Positions 25,922-34,206 of a stretch of 64,000 bases of DNA are shown here, one piece after another. The number at the start of each line of letters is the position of its first letter. Within the stretch, counting starts at the first letter, position 1. The position numbers and the translations under genes are program-made. The DNA comes from Actinomycetes bacterium (GTDB taxonomy: Bacteria; Actinomycetota; Actinomycetes; Actinomycetales; Dermatophilaceae). The DNA lies in NCBI GenBank assembly GCA_023420415.1, contig JAEZWF010000057.1, forward strand, positions 1 through 64,000, in the 5' to 3' direction. The notes beneath the pieces are model-generated. The model did not search any database and was not told where the DNA came from. It saw nothing but the letters and a program-made list of their open reading frames with translations.

Positions 25922-27289
25922 TCAGTGCCTGGCCTGGCGGGGGAGCAGCACCTCTTCGTAGAGGAGCAGCAGTCCGGCCGCGACAGGGATCGCGAGGAGC
26001 GCGCCCAGCACTCCCAACAGCGTGCCGCCCGCGAGCGCCGCGATCACGGTCACCGCGCCCGGCACCGACACGGTGCGCTGCATGACGCGCGGCGCCACGA
26101 TGTAGTTCTCCACCTGCTGGTAGATGACGAAGTAGACGGCCGCGATGATCGCCTTGCGCGGCTCGTCGAACACGGCGACGACGCACACGACAACTGCGCC
26201 AATCGTCGCACCCACCATGGGAATCAGGCCCAGGAAGCCGACCGCGACGGCCAGCACCGCGGCATACGGGATGCCGACGATCGTCATCATGACGTAGGAG
26301 CACACGGCGTTGATCGAGGCGACGGCGACCTGCCCGATGGCGTAGGAGCCGGTGCGCCGCATGATCTCCTCGGAGAGCGACGTGACCCGGGGGCGGCGCG
26401 AGGCCGGCACCATCGCGAAGGCCGCCTGCTTGACGCGGGGGAACGACGCGAGCAGGAACAGGGTCAGGACCAGCACGGTGAAGCCCTGGAAGATGCCGCC
26501 GACCACGGCCGCACCGACTCCGAGGACACCGCCGAAGACCTGGCTGATGAAGCTGCTGTCGGTGATGCGCTTGTTGAACTCGTCCTGCACCTTGTCGACG
26601 ACGTCGTAGCTCTTGTCGAGCTCCTGGATCCACTTGCTGCCCAGCACCTCGTTGAGCCAGCCCGGCGCGGCCTGGATGAGCTGGGCCCCCTGGGAGATGA
26701 CGGGCGGCACGACGACGTAGCCGAGGATGACGAAGATGCCGATGAGACCGGCGAAGACGATGGCGACGGCCAGCCCGCGGTTCACGCGGCGCTTGGTGAG
26801 GGCCTCGACGATGGGGTTGAGCGCCAGGGTGAGGAAGAAGGCGACGACGAGCAGCGTGATCGTCGTCGTGAGGCGTCCGATGGTGTGCCACAGCAGCAGG
26901 GCCGTGAGCACCCCGATGCCGCCGAAGAAGCCCATGTAGAACGGCGACTGGCGGTTGAGGGGGCGTCCGAGCCGGCCGTAGCGCTCGGGGTGCGGGGTGA
27001 AGAGGCTGTCCTTGGCGCCGCCGTCCTTGGCGCCGCGGTCCTTGGTGCCGCCGTCCGGGGTGGCACCGTCCGGGGTGGCACCGTCGGCCGGGCGCTCCCC
27101 GTCGCCGTCGCCACGGCCGCTGGTGACGGGTGCCCCCGACGCCTGGGCGGCGGTCGGCAGCACGTCGGCGAGGACGTCGTCGGGCACGGGCGTGGGGTCG
27201 CCGTGCTCGCGTTCGTGCGGGTGGTTGCTCGCCCGCAGCGTCTCGCGCTGCGTGCGGCGGAAGTCGCGCCAGCGGCTCAGGAGGGACAT
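25922..27289 (-). CDS. AI-2E family (PerM-type) transporter
   Basis: 455 aa. The first about 115 residues are a hydrophilic tail with an imperfect repeat of the DGATPDGATPDGGTKD kind. They are followed by about eight hydrophobic segments typical of the AI-2E/PerM exporter family. GFLGLIPMVGATIGAVVV and EEVLLPRQ near the end are family-like. Substrates in this family are uncertain (autoinducer, ions or organic solutes). The ATG is 7 nt after TAGTCT on the minus strand, so it has its own promoter despite following ccr in the same direction. Confidence 0.85.
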   Translation of the reverse strand: MSLLSRWRDFRRTQRETLRASNHPHEREHGDPTPVPDDVLADVLPTAAQASGAPVTSGRGDGDGERPADGATPDGATPDGGTKDRGAKDGGAKDSLFTPHPERYGRLGRPLNRQSPFYMGFFGGIGVLTALLLWHTIGRLTTTITLLVVAFFLTLALNPIVEALTKRRVNRGLAVAIVFAGLIGIFVILGYVVVPPVISQGAQLIQAAPGWLNEVLGSKWIQELDKSYDVVDKVQDEFNKRITDSSFISQVFGGVLGVGAAVVGGIFQGFTVLVLTLFLLASFPRVKQAAFAMVPASRRPRVTSLSEEIMRRTGSYAIGQVAVASINAVCSYVMMTIVGIPYAAVLAVAVGFLGLIPMVGATIGAVVVCVVAVFDEPRKAIIAAVYFVIYQQVENYIVAPRVMQRTVSVPGAVTVIAALAGGTLLGVLGALLAIPVAAGLLLLYEEVLLPRQARH

Positions 27290-27296
27290 GCGCCGA

Positions 27297-27302
27297 AGAC
27301 TA
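27297..27302 (-). promoter_or_regulatory. -10 box TAGTCT, 7 nt before the AI-2E gene
   Basis: TAGTCT on the minus strand with no ribosome site before the ATG at 27289. Confidence 0.45.
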
Positions 27303-27304
27303 TG

Positions 27305-27353
27305 ACACCCGCGCGGCGCTCACCCGTCCGGGGAGGGGGCGCCGCGCGGGTGT
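27305..27353 (-). terminator. Terminator of ccr
   Basis: A perfect 15-bp stem, ACACCCGCGCGGCGC and its complement, with a 19-nt loop, 25 nt beyond the ccr stop and just before the -10 of the next gene. Confidence 0.75.
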
Positions 27354-27378
27354 TTGCGCAGGTCAGGGGCTCGGGGCC

Positions 27379-28719
27379 TCAGGCGTTGCGGAACCGGTTG
27401 ATCTGGGGCAGCAACGCCTCGCGCTTGTCGGGGTCGGTGACGCCGAGCCCCTCCTGCGGCGACAGGGTGAGGACCCCGACCTTGCCCTGGTGGGCGTTCT
27501 GGTGGACGTCGAGTGCCGCCTGGCCGACCTCGTCCATGCCATAGGTCTTGGACAGGGTCGGGTTGATCAGGCCGCGGTTGATGAGCTCGTTGGCCTCCCA
27601 CGCCTCGCGGTAGTTGGCGAAGTGGCTCGACACGATCCGCTTGAGGTTCATCCACAGGTAGCGGTTGTCGTACTCGTGCAGGTAGCCGCTCGTCGAGGCG
27701 CACGTGACGATGGTGCCGCCCTTGCGCGCGACGTAGACGCTGGCGCCGAAGGTCTCCCGGCCGGGGTGCTCGAAGACGATGTCGACGTCGTAGCCACCGG
27801 TGAGCTCGCGGATCTTCTTGCCTAGCCGCTGCCACTCGCGCGGGTTCTGCTCGGTGCCGCCCTCGTTCCAGAACTGGTAGCCCTCGGCCGAGCGGTCGAT
27901 GATCAGCTCGGCACCCATGTCGCGGCAGATCTGCGCCTTCTCGGGCGAGGAGACGACACAGACCGGGGTCGCGCCGCCCGCCAGCGCCATCTGGGTGGCA
28001 TAGGAGCCGAGGCCGCCGGAGGCGCCCCAGATGAGGACGCGGTCGCCGAGCTTCATGGCCGCGCCGTTCTTGGAGATGAGCTGGCGGTATGCCGTGGAGT
28101 TGACCAGGCCGGGCGAGGCCGCCTCCTCCCACGACAGGTGGGCGGGCTTGGGCATGAGCTGGTTGGACTTGACGATGGCCAGCTCGGCGAGGCCGCCGAA
28201 GTTGGTCTCGAAGCCCCAGATCCGCTGCTGCGGGTCGAGCATCGTGTCGTTGTGGCCGTCGGCGTCCTCGAGCTCGACCGACAGGCAGTGCGCGACGACC
28301 TCCTGGCCGGGCTTCCACTTGGTGACGCCGGGGGCGGTGCGCAGGACGACACCGGCGAGGTCGGAGCCGACGACGTGGTAGGGCAGGTCGTGCCGCTTGG
28401 CGTACTCCGAGGTGCGGCCGTAGCGCTCGAGGAACCCGAACGTCGACACCGGCTCGAAGATCGAGGTCCACACGGTGTTGTAGTTGATGGCGCTGGCCAT
28501 CACCGCGACGAGGGCCTCGCCCGGTGCCAGCTCGGGAAGCGGCACGTCGTCGAGGTGGAGGGACTTGCGCGGGTCCTTCTCCTTGGTGGGCATGCCCTCG
28601 AACATGTCGACCTCGTCCTTGTGCACCGTCACGGCGCGGTAGGACTCGGGAATGGTGAGGCCGGCATACGTCTGCTCGGTCCGGTCACCGGAAAGGATGG
28701 CGTCGCGGATCTCCTGCAC
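27379..28719 (-). CDS. ccr: Crotonyl-CoA carboxylase/reductase
   Basis: 446-aa NADPH-dependent medium-chain reductase that reductively carboxylates crotonyl-CoA to (2S)-ethylmalonyl-CoA. The CO2-binding residues known from the Kitasatospora enzyme are present: Asn81 in INYNTVW, Phe170-Glu171 in WGFETNFGG, and the His of SSHFANYRE near residue 366. The Rossmann loop is WGASGGLGSYA. The GTG at 28719 has GAGGAG 9 nt upstream; the frame opens earlier but without a ribosome site. It defines the ethylmalonyl-CoA pathway together with meaA at 0.6 kb and the epimerase upstream at 29.5 kb. Confidence 0.95.
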   Translation of the reverse strand: MQEIRDAILSGDRTEQTYAGLTIPESYRAVTVHKDEVDMFEGMPTKEKDPRKSLHLDDVPLPELAPGEALVAVMASAINYNTVWTSIFEPVSTFGFLERYGRTSEYAKRHDLPYHVVGSDLAGVVLRTAPGVTKWKPGQEVVAHCLSVELEDADGHNDTMLDPQQRIWGFETNFGGLAELAIVKSNQLMPKPAHLSWEEAASPGLVNSTAYRQLISKNGAAMKLGDRVLIWGASGGLGSYATQMALAGGATPVCVVSSPEKAQICRDMGAELIIDRSAEGYQFWNEGGTEQNPREWQRLGKKIRELTGGYDVDIVFEHPGRETFGASVYVARKGGTIVTCASTSGYLHEYDNRYLWMNLKRIVSSHFANYREAWEANELINRGLINPTLSKTYGMDEVGQAALDVHQNAHQGKVGVLTLSPQEGLGVTDPDKREALLPQINRFRNA

Positions 28720-28829
28720 TGGAACTGCTCCTCGGCGTCGTCGTGGTGGGGCGATCGGGCGCCCTCGGGCACGGTGTGCCTGCGAACCTACTGGCGCGTA
28801 TGCCGCGTGGTCACCGGGTGAGACCCCGG

Positions 28830-29501
28830 TCACCCGTGACGTGGCTCACCCGACGCCGCGGCCGGGTGCGGTCGGTGCAGCACCTCCCGCCAGACGCTCA
28901 TTCCGGGGGTGCTGGCCGACGGGATGCGCTCGCGGCTGACCGGTACGAGCCCACCGGAGGCGAACCCGTCGAGCTGGCGCTCGGTGAACGGCCACGGCGG
29001 TCCGTCGACGGTCACGCCCTCGTCGCGGGCGACCATGATGACCACGAGCGTGCCACCGGGGGCCACCAACGAGGCCACGTCCCGGGTGGCGCGCAGGCGG
29101 ACCGACTCGGGCAGGGCCTGCAGGTTCATGTCCTCGACCACCAGGTCGAAGCGGCCGAGCCACTCGGGCGGGAGCTCGAACAGGTCGGCCACGACGTAGT
29201 CGACGGGGCTGTCCGGGAACCGCAGGCGGGTGTCCCGCACCGCGGTGGGGGCGATGTCGAAAGCGGTGGTCCGAAAGCCCAGGCTCGCGAGGTACTCCGA
29301 GTCGCGGCCGTACCCGGCGCCGACGACGACGGCAGACCGTGGCTGTGCGGGGTCGCCGTCGCCGCGGATGCCCTCGCGTTCGGCCCACTCCACCAGCGGC
29401 ACGGCAGGGGAGCCACGGTCCCAGGGGACCTGTGACTCGCCGGCCGCGGCCGCGGCATACAGCTGCTCGAACCAAGCGGTGCCGCGATCTGGCTCGGTCA
29501 C
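28830..29501 (-). CDS. SAM-dependent methyltransferase (TPMT-like class I)
   Basis: 223 aa. SAM-binding motif I reads AVVVGAGYGRDSEYLASLG at about residue 48, followed by FDIAPTAV and DLFELPPEW. The N-terminal WDRGSPAVPLVEW resembles thiopurine methyltransferase-like proteins. The acceptor is unknown. It starts 4 nt after the epimerase stop and precedes ccr by 110 bp, so it belongs to the epimerase-methyltransferase transcription unit. The spacer to ccr has one GTATGCCGCGTGG word (28798-28810) and a small hairpin that overlaps this gene's stop. Confidence 0.78.
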   Translation of the reverse strand: MTEPDRGTAWFEQLYAAAAAGESQVPWDRGSPAVPLVEWAEREGIRGDGDPAQPRSAVVVGAGYGRDSEYLASLGFRTTAFDIAPTAVRDTRLRFPDSPVDYVVADLFELPPEWLGRFDLVVEDMNLQALPESVRLRATRDVASLVAPGGTLVVIMVARDEGVTVDGPPWPFTERQLDGFASGGLVPVSRERIPSASTPGMSVWREVLHRPHPAAASGEPRHG

Positions 29502-29505
29502 GATC

Positions 29506-29949
29506 TCAGTGGGTCTCGTGGGCGGGCTGCACCAGCTCGACGAGTATGCCGCCGGCGTCCTTGGGATGAATGAAGTTGACGCGCGAGTTGGAGGTGCCGC
29601 GGCGGGGCTCGTCGTAGAGCATCCGCAGGCCGCGCTCGCGCAGGGTCTGGCTGACCGCCTCGACGTCCTCGACGCGGTAGGCCACCTGCTGCACGCCGGG
29701 GCCGGACCGGTCGAGGAACTTGGCGATGGTCGACTCGGGGGACAGCGGTGCCAGCAGCTGGATGTGCGAGCCGCTGCCACCCACGGCCATCATCGCCTCA
29801 CGGACGCCCTGCTCCTCGTTGACCTCCTGGTGGGCCAGCTGCATGCCGAAGGTGTCGCGGTAGAACGCGATCGCCTCCTCGAGGTCGGCCACTGCCACGC
29901 CCACGTGGTCGATGGCGGTGAACAGGTCGGTGGGCAGGCTGCTGCTCAT
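29506..29949 (-). CDS. mce: Methylmalonyl-CoA / ethylmalonyl-CoA epimerase
   Basis: 147-aa VOC-fold enzyme that interconverts the 2R and 2S forms of methylmalonyl-CoA and, in this pathway, ethylmalonyl-CoA. It has two beta-alpha-beta-beta-beta modules, with metal ligands in AIDHVGVAVADLEEA (His15), GSHIQLLAPL (His) and GILVELVQ (Glu). The start codon overlaps by 4 nt (ATGA) the stop of a 21-codon mini-ORF immediately upstream, suggesting translational coupling. It links the Ccr product to the MeaA substrate. Confidence 0.9.
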   Translation of the reverse strand: MSSSLPTDLFTAIDHVGVAVADLEEAIAFYRDTFGMQLAHQEVNEEQGVREAMMAVGGSGSHIQLLAPLSPESTIAKFLDRSGPGVQQVAYRVEDVEAVSQTLRERGLRMLYDEPRRGTSNSRVNFIHPKDAGGILVELVQPAHETH

Positions 29950-30011
29950 GCGGGGTCCCCACGAAGTATTCGGAGGAGCGAAGCGGGGGAGAAACTTCGT
30001 GGGGTGCTCAT
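29946..30011 (-). CDS. 21-aa mini-ORF / repeat element, copy A
   Basis: Twenty-one codons beginning MSTPRS and ending LLRILRGDP plus Ala. It is 59/66 identical to copy B at 44359-44424. Its ATG lies 7 nt after a TACACT box and its TGA overlaps the epimerase ATG. The DNA also holds a perfect 11-bp inverted repeat, CCCCACGAAGT at 29957-29967 and its complement at 29994-30004. It could be a translated leader peptide, a REP-like palindrome, or both. Confidence 0.55.
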   Translation of the reverse strand: MSTPRSFSPASLLRILRGDPA

Positions 30012-30018
30012 GGCAGCC

Positions 30019-30024
30019 AGTGTA
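30019..30024 (-). promoter_or_regulatory. -10 box TACACT, 7 nt before mini-ORF copy A
   Basis: TACACT on the minus strand ends 7 nt before the mini-ORF ATG, the same spacing as other leaderless starts in this window. Confidence 0.45.
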
Positions 30025-30075
30025 GGGCGGCTGGAGGTGGGTGGCACCGCGTCGGGGTGAGGGCTTGCTCACCCC

Positions 30076-30081
30076 TAGACT
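30076..30081 (+). promoter_or_regulatory. -10 box TAGACT, 7 nt before gatC
   Basis: TAGACT with no ribosome site before the gatC ATG, so gatCAB is probably transcribed leaderless from here. Confidence 0.5.
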
Positions 30082-30088
30082 GACGGGC

Positions 30089-30385
30089 ATGTCCGCACTG
30101 TCCAGGGACGACGTCGCACACCTCGCCGGCCTCGCCCGCATCGACCTGTCCGACGCCGAGCTCGACCGCATGGTCGGAGAGCTCGGCGTCATCCTCGAGT
30201 CCGTGGCCAAGGTGCAGGAGGTCGCAGCGGACGACATCGAGCCGATGTCCCACCCGCTGCCCATCACCAACGTGACCCGTGCCGACGAGGTGCGGCCCTC
30301 GCTGGGCGCCGAGGTCGCGCTCGCGATGGCGCCGGCGCAGGAGCAGGAGCGCTTCTCCGTGCCCCGCATCCTCGCCGAAGACTGA
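30089..30385 (+). CDS. gatC: Asp-tRNA(Asn)/Glu-tRNA(Gln) amidotransferase subunit C
   Basis: 98-aa stabilising subunit of the GatCAB amidotransferase. The N-terminus LSRDDVAHLAGLARIDLSD is the typical GatC opening, and EPMSHPLP followed by RADEV is the conserved centre. The ATG at 30089 is preceded by TAGACT and no ribosome site. It leads the gatCAB operon, with a 24-nt gap to gatA. Confidence 0.93.
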   Translation: MSALSRDDVAHLAGLARIDLSDAELDRMVGELGVILESVAKVQEVAADDIEPMSHPLPITNVTRADEVRPSLGAEVALAMAPAQEQERFSVPRILAED

Positions 30386-30409
30386 GCCGGACCCGATCCA
30401 AGGACCACC

Positions 30410-31942
30410 GTGAACACTGACATCACCCGCGCCAGCGCCGCCTCGCTCGCCGACCTCCTCGCCCGTGGCGAGGTCAGCTCGGTCGAGGCCGTGCAGGCCC
30501 ACCTCGACCGCATCGCCGAGGTCGACGGCGAGGTGCACGCGTTCCTCCACGTCGACGGTGAAGGGGCGCTCGCCGCCGCTGCCGACATCGACCGGCGGCG
30601 CGCCGACGGGGAGGACCTGCACGTCCTCGCCGGTGTGCCGATCGCCGTCAAGGACGTCATGGCCACCAAGGGCCTGCCCACGACCTGCGGCTCGCGCATC
30701 CTCGAGGGCTGGATCCCGCCCTACGACGCGACGCTGGTGACCAAGCTGCGCGACGCCGGCCTGCCGATCCTCGGCAAGACCAACATGGACGAGTTCGCCA
30801 TGGGCTCCTCCACCGAGCACTCCGCCTACGGTCCCACGCACAACCCGTGGGACCTCGACCGCATCCCCGGCGGGTCCGGCGGCGGCAGCTCCGCCGTCGT
30901 CGCGGCATACGAGGCGCCCCTGGCGATCGGCACCGACACCGGCGGCTCGATCCGCCAGCCGGCCGCGGTCACGGGCACCGTCGGCGTCAAGCCGACCTAC
31001 GGCGGTGTCTCGCGCTACGGGCTCGTGGCGCTCGCCTCGAGCCTCGACCAGGCCGGACCCTGCACCCGCACCGTGCTCGACGCCGCGCTGCTGCACTCGC
31101 TCATCGGCGGTCACGACCCGATGGACTCGACCTCGATCGACGCGCCGGTGCCACCGGTCGTCGAGGCCGCCCGGCGCGCCGACGTCAAGGGGCTCAAGGT
31201 CGGTGTCATCAAGGAGCTCGGTGGCGAGGGCTACCAGGCGGGGGTGCGGGCGCGGTTCGACGAGGCGGTGGCGCTGCTCCAGGGCGCGGGTGCCGAGGTC
31301 GTCGAGGTGTCCGCCCCGAGCTTCGACTACGCGCTCGCGGCCTACTACCTGATCCTGCCGAGCGAGGCGTCGTCGAACCTCGCGAAGTTCGACGCCATGC
31401 GGTACGGCCTGCGGGTGCTGCCCGACGGCGTGAGCGACCCGAGCGCCGAGCAGGTCATGGCCGCGACGCGCGACGCCGGTTTCGGCGACGAGGTGAAGCG
31501 GCGCATCATCCTCGGCACCTATGCGCTGTCGAGCGGCTACTACGACGCCTACTACGGGCAGGCGCAGAAGGTCCGTCGCCTCATCGCGAACGACTTCGCC
31601 AAGGCCTTCGACCAGGTCGACGTGCTCGTCAGCCCGACGTCGCCGACGACGGCGTTCAAGCTGGGCGACAAGCTGCAGGACCCGATGTCGATGTACCTGC
31701 AGGACATCGCGACCATCCCGGCCAACCTCGCCGGTGTGCCCGGCATGTCGATCCCGAGCGGCATCGCCGATGAGGACGGGCTGCCGACCGGCATCCAGAT
31801 CCTCGCGCCGGCGACGAAGGACGAGCGACTCTACGGCGTCGGTGCGGCGCTGGAGACGATGCTGCTGGACCAGTGGGGCGGGCCGCTGCTCGCCAAGGCG
31901 CCGGAGCTCGGCGCATCGGCGAACGCCGTGAAGGGAGCCTGA
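30410..31942 (+). CDS. gatA: Asp-tRNA(Asn)/Glu-tRNA(Gln) amidotransferase subunit A
   Basis: 510-aa amidase subunit that releases ammonia from glutamine. The Ser-cis-Ser-Lys catalytic set is visible: Lys in [10 protein letters not shown] near residue 80, and the serines in [12 protein letters not shown] and [12 protein letters not shown] near residues 155-180. The GTG at 30410 follows AAGGA. Four bases separate it from gatB. The operon makes Gln-tRNA and/or Asn-tRNA by the indirect route common in actinobacteria. Confidence 0.96.
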   Translation: MNTDITRASAASLADLLARGEVSSVEAVQAHLDRIAEVDGEVHAFLHVDGEGALAAAADIDRRRADGEDLHVLAGVPIAVKDVMATKGLPTTCGSRILEGWIPPYDATLVTKLRDAGLPILGKTNMDEFAMGSSTEHSAYGPTHNPWDLDRIPGGSGGGSSAVVAAYEAPLAIGTDTGGSIRQPAAVTGTVGVKPTYGGVSRYGLVALASSLDQAGPCTRTVLDAALLHSLIGGHDPMDSTSIDAPVPPVVEAARRADVKGLKVGVIKELGGEGYQAGVRARFDEAVALLQGAGAEVVEVSAPSFDYALAAYYLILPSEASSNLAKFDAMRYGLRVLPDGVSDPSAEQVMAATRDAGFGDEVKRRIILGTYALSSGYYDAYYGQAQKVRRLIANDFAKAFDQVDVLVSPTSPTTAFKLGDKLQDPMSMYLQDIATIPANLAGVPGMSIPSGIADEDGLPTGIQILAPATKDERLYGVGAALETMLLDQWGGPLLAKAPELGASANAVKGA

Positions 31943-31946
31943 GCAG

Positions 31947-33497
31947 ATGACCACCAGCGTCACCGACGAGGTCGTGGACTACGACGAGGCGATCGAGCGC
32001 TACGACCCCGTGCTGGGGCTCGAGGTGCACGTCGAGCTCGGCACGGCCTCCAAGATGTTCTGCGGCTGCGCGACCGGGTTCGGCGCCGAGCCCAACAGCC
32101 AGGTCTGCCCGGTCTGCCTCGGGCTGCCGGGCGCGCTGCCGGTCGTCAACGAGAAGGCCGTCGAGTCGGCGATCCGGATCGGTCTCGCCCTCAACTGCTC
32201 GATCGCTCCGTGGAGCCGGTTCGCCCGGAAGAACTACTTCTACCCGGACATGCCGAAGAACTTCCAGACGAGCCAGTACGACGAGCCGATCGCTGCAGGC
32301 GGCTACCTCGACGTACAGGTGCCGGCGGAGTCCGGGGAGGGCACCGAGACCTTCCGGGTGGAGATCGAGCGCGCCCACATGGAGGAGGACACCGGCAAGT
32401 CGCTGCACGTCGGCGGTGCCACGGGTCGCATCCACGGGGCCGACCACTCCCTCGTCGACTACAACCGGGCCGGCATCCCGCTCATCGAGATCGTCACCAA
32501 GCCGGTCACCGGTGCGGGTGCGCGGGCGCCTGAGGTGGCGCGTGCGTACGTCGCCGCGCTGCGCGACCTGCTGCGCGCGCTCGACGTCTCGGACGTGAAG
32601 ATGGAGCAGGGGTCGCTGCGGTGTGACGCCAACGTGTCGCTGCGTCCGCGCGTGGGCGACCCGACGAGCGCGGAGCAGGCTGAGGTGCCGCTCGGCACCC
32701 GCACCGAGACCAAGAACGTCAACTCGCTGCGTTCGGTCGAGCGGGCCGTGCGCTACGAGATCTCGCGGCACGCCGCAGTGCTCGACGCGGGACACAAGAT
32801 CACCCAGGAGACGCGGCACTGGCACGAGGACACCGGGGTCACGACCGCGGGCCGTGAGAAGTCCGACGCCGAGGACTACCGCTACTTCCCCGAGCCCGAC
32901 CTGGTGCCGGTCGCGCCGAGCGCCGAGACGGTCGAGGCACTGCGGGCGACCCTGCCCGAGCCGCCGGCCGAGCGCCGGGCGCGGCTCCAGTCCGACTGGG
33001 GCTACAGCGATCTGGAGATGCGCGACGTCGTCAACGCCGGCGCGCTCGAGCTCATCGAGGAGACCGTCACGGCCGGTGCGACCCCCGCGGCTGCGCGCAA
33101 GTGGTGGCTCGGTGAGCTCGCCCGCCGCGCCAACGCCGAGGGCAAGGGCGTGGAGGACTTCGGCGTCACCCCCGCCCACGTCGCCGAGCTCGACCAGCTG
33201 GTGAAGTCGGGTCGGCTCAACGACTCGTTGGCTCGTCAGGTCCTCGACGGCGTGATCGCCGGCGAGGGCACACCGACCGAGGTTGCCGACGCGCGCGGGC
33301 TCGAGCTCGTCCAGGACGACAGTGCGCTCGAGGGCGCCGTCGACAAGGTCATCGAGGCCAATCCCGATGTGGCACAGAAGATCCGCGACGGCAAGGTCCA
33401 GGCCGCGGGTGCGCTCATCGGCCAGGTGATGAAGGAGATGAAGGGTCAGGCCGACGCCGGCAAGGCGCGCGAGCTGATCCTCGCCAAGCTGACCTGA
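31947..33497 (+). CDS. gatB: Asp-tRNA(Asn)/Glu-tRNA(Gln) amidotransferase subunit B
   Basis: 516-aa kinase-like subunit that activates the misacylated t[15 protein letters not shown] opens the catalytic cradle. Cysteines in FCGCATGF and [11 protein letters not shown] form the zinc site, and [14 protein letters not shown] is a family signature. The C-terminal YqeY-like helical tail is complete. GAGC lies close before the ATG. Two consecutive hairpins follow the stop. Confidence 0.96.
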   Translation: MTTSVTDEVVDYDEAIERYDPVLGLEVHVELGTASKMFCGCATGFGAEPNSQVCPVCLGLPGALPVVNEKAVESAIRIGLALNCSIAPWSRFARKNYFYPDMPKNFQTSQYDEPIAAGGYLDVQVPAESGEGTETFRVEIERAHMEEDTGKSLHVGGATGRIHGADHSLVDYNRAGIPLIEIVTKPVTGAGARAPEVARAYVAALRDLLRALDVSDVKMEQGSLRCDANVSLRPRVGDPTSAEQAEVPLGTRTETKNVNSLRSVERAVRYEISRHAAVLDAGHKITQETRHWHEDTGVTTAGREKSDAEDYRYFPEPDLVPVAPSAETVEALRATLPEPPAERRARLQSDWGYSDLEMRDVVNAGALELIEETVTAGATPAAARKWWLGELARRANAEGKGVEDFGVTPAHVAELDQLVKSGRLNDSLARQVLDGVIAGEGTPTEVADARGLELVQDDSALEGAVDKVIEANPDVAQKIRDGKVQAAGALIGQVMKEMKGQADAGKARELILAKLT

Positions 33498-33502
33498 CGT
33501 CT

Positions 33503-33521
33503 CGGGCGACGCGGTCGCCCG
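33503..33521 (+). terminator. gatB terminator hairpin
   Basis: CGGGCGAC and its complement with a 3-nt loop, 5 nt after the gatB stop. A flanking ACGT pair can extend the stem across a small bulge. Confidence 0.55.
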
Positions 33522-33525
33522 ACGT

Positions 33526-33568
33526 GACCACGCGGCATACCGACGTCATGCCGGTATGCCGCGTGGTC
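33526..33568. terminator. Bidirectional terminator with GTATGCC arms
   Basis: A perfect 17-bp stem, GACCACGCGGCATACCG with its complement, and a 9-nt loop, between convergent gatB and the DUF937 gene. Both arms carry the GTATGCCGCGTGG word. Confidence 0.75.
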
Positions 33569-33579
33569 GGCGCGCGCTC

Positions 33580-34158
33580 CTAGCGGCGGCCGCCGCCGAG
33601 GAGACCGCCCAGGACGTCGCTGATGATGTTGCCGGAGCCGCCGCCGGTGCCCTGCCGGGCGCCCTGCGTGGCGCCGCCCAGCACCTGACCGAGGATGTCA
33701 CCGAGGCCGCCCGAGCCGGCCTGACCGCCCTGCGCCGATGGGGTTGCACCGCCAGCCTTGCCGGTGACCTGCTTGACCAGCCAGGAGAGCACGATCGGCG
33801 CGAGGATCGGGATGAGCTTGGCGATGATGCCCTTGGACGCGCCACCGCCGACGCCACCGAGCTGATTGACAACCTGCTCCTCGTTGGAGCCGAAGATGTT
33901 CGACGCGATCTTGGCGCCGTCGGTCGTGTCGACCTGGGAGAGGTCGACGCCGCCGTCGATGAGTGAGGAGCTGTGCTGGCCCAGGGCCTGCTGGAGCGAG
34001 GCGCTGCCGGCCGGGTCGGCGGCGTTGGCCTCGAGCCCACCGAGCAACGCGGGCAGCGCCGTGCGCGCGGCCTGCTCGACCTCGTCCGGCGGTGCGCCGA
34101 CCTCCTGGGCGAGCTGGTTGATGTCGACCTGCGACAGGATCTCGTCCACTGCTGACAT
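33580..34158 (-). CDS. DUF937 domain protein
   Basis: 192 aa. The first about 140 residues match the DUF937 pattern (VDEILSQVDINQLAQEVG, then ALPALLGGLEANA, then FGSNEEQVVNQLG and KLIPILAPIVLSWL). The tail is Gly/Gln-rich low complexity ending LLGGLLGGGRR. There is no signal peptide. A purine-rich AGAAAGGGACG precedes the ATG. Function unknown; single-gene unit ending in the bidirectional hairpin. Confidence 0.82.
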   Translation of the reverse strand: MSAVDEILSQVDINQLAQEVGAPPDEVEQAARTALPALLGGLEANAADPAGSASLQQALGQHSSSLIDGGVDLSQVDTTDGAKIASNIFGSNEEQVVNQLGGVGGGASKGIIAKLIPILAPIVLSWLVKQVTGKAGGATPSAQGGQAGSGGLGDILGQVLGGATQGARQGTGGGSGNIISDVLGGLLGGGRR

Positions 34159-34206
34159 GGGTCGTCCCTTTCTGGGCGCGTGGTGGTTTCCCCGGTGGCG
34201 GCCAAC

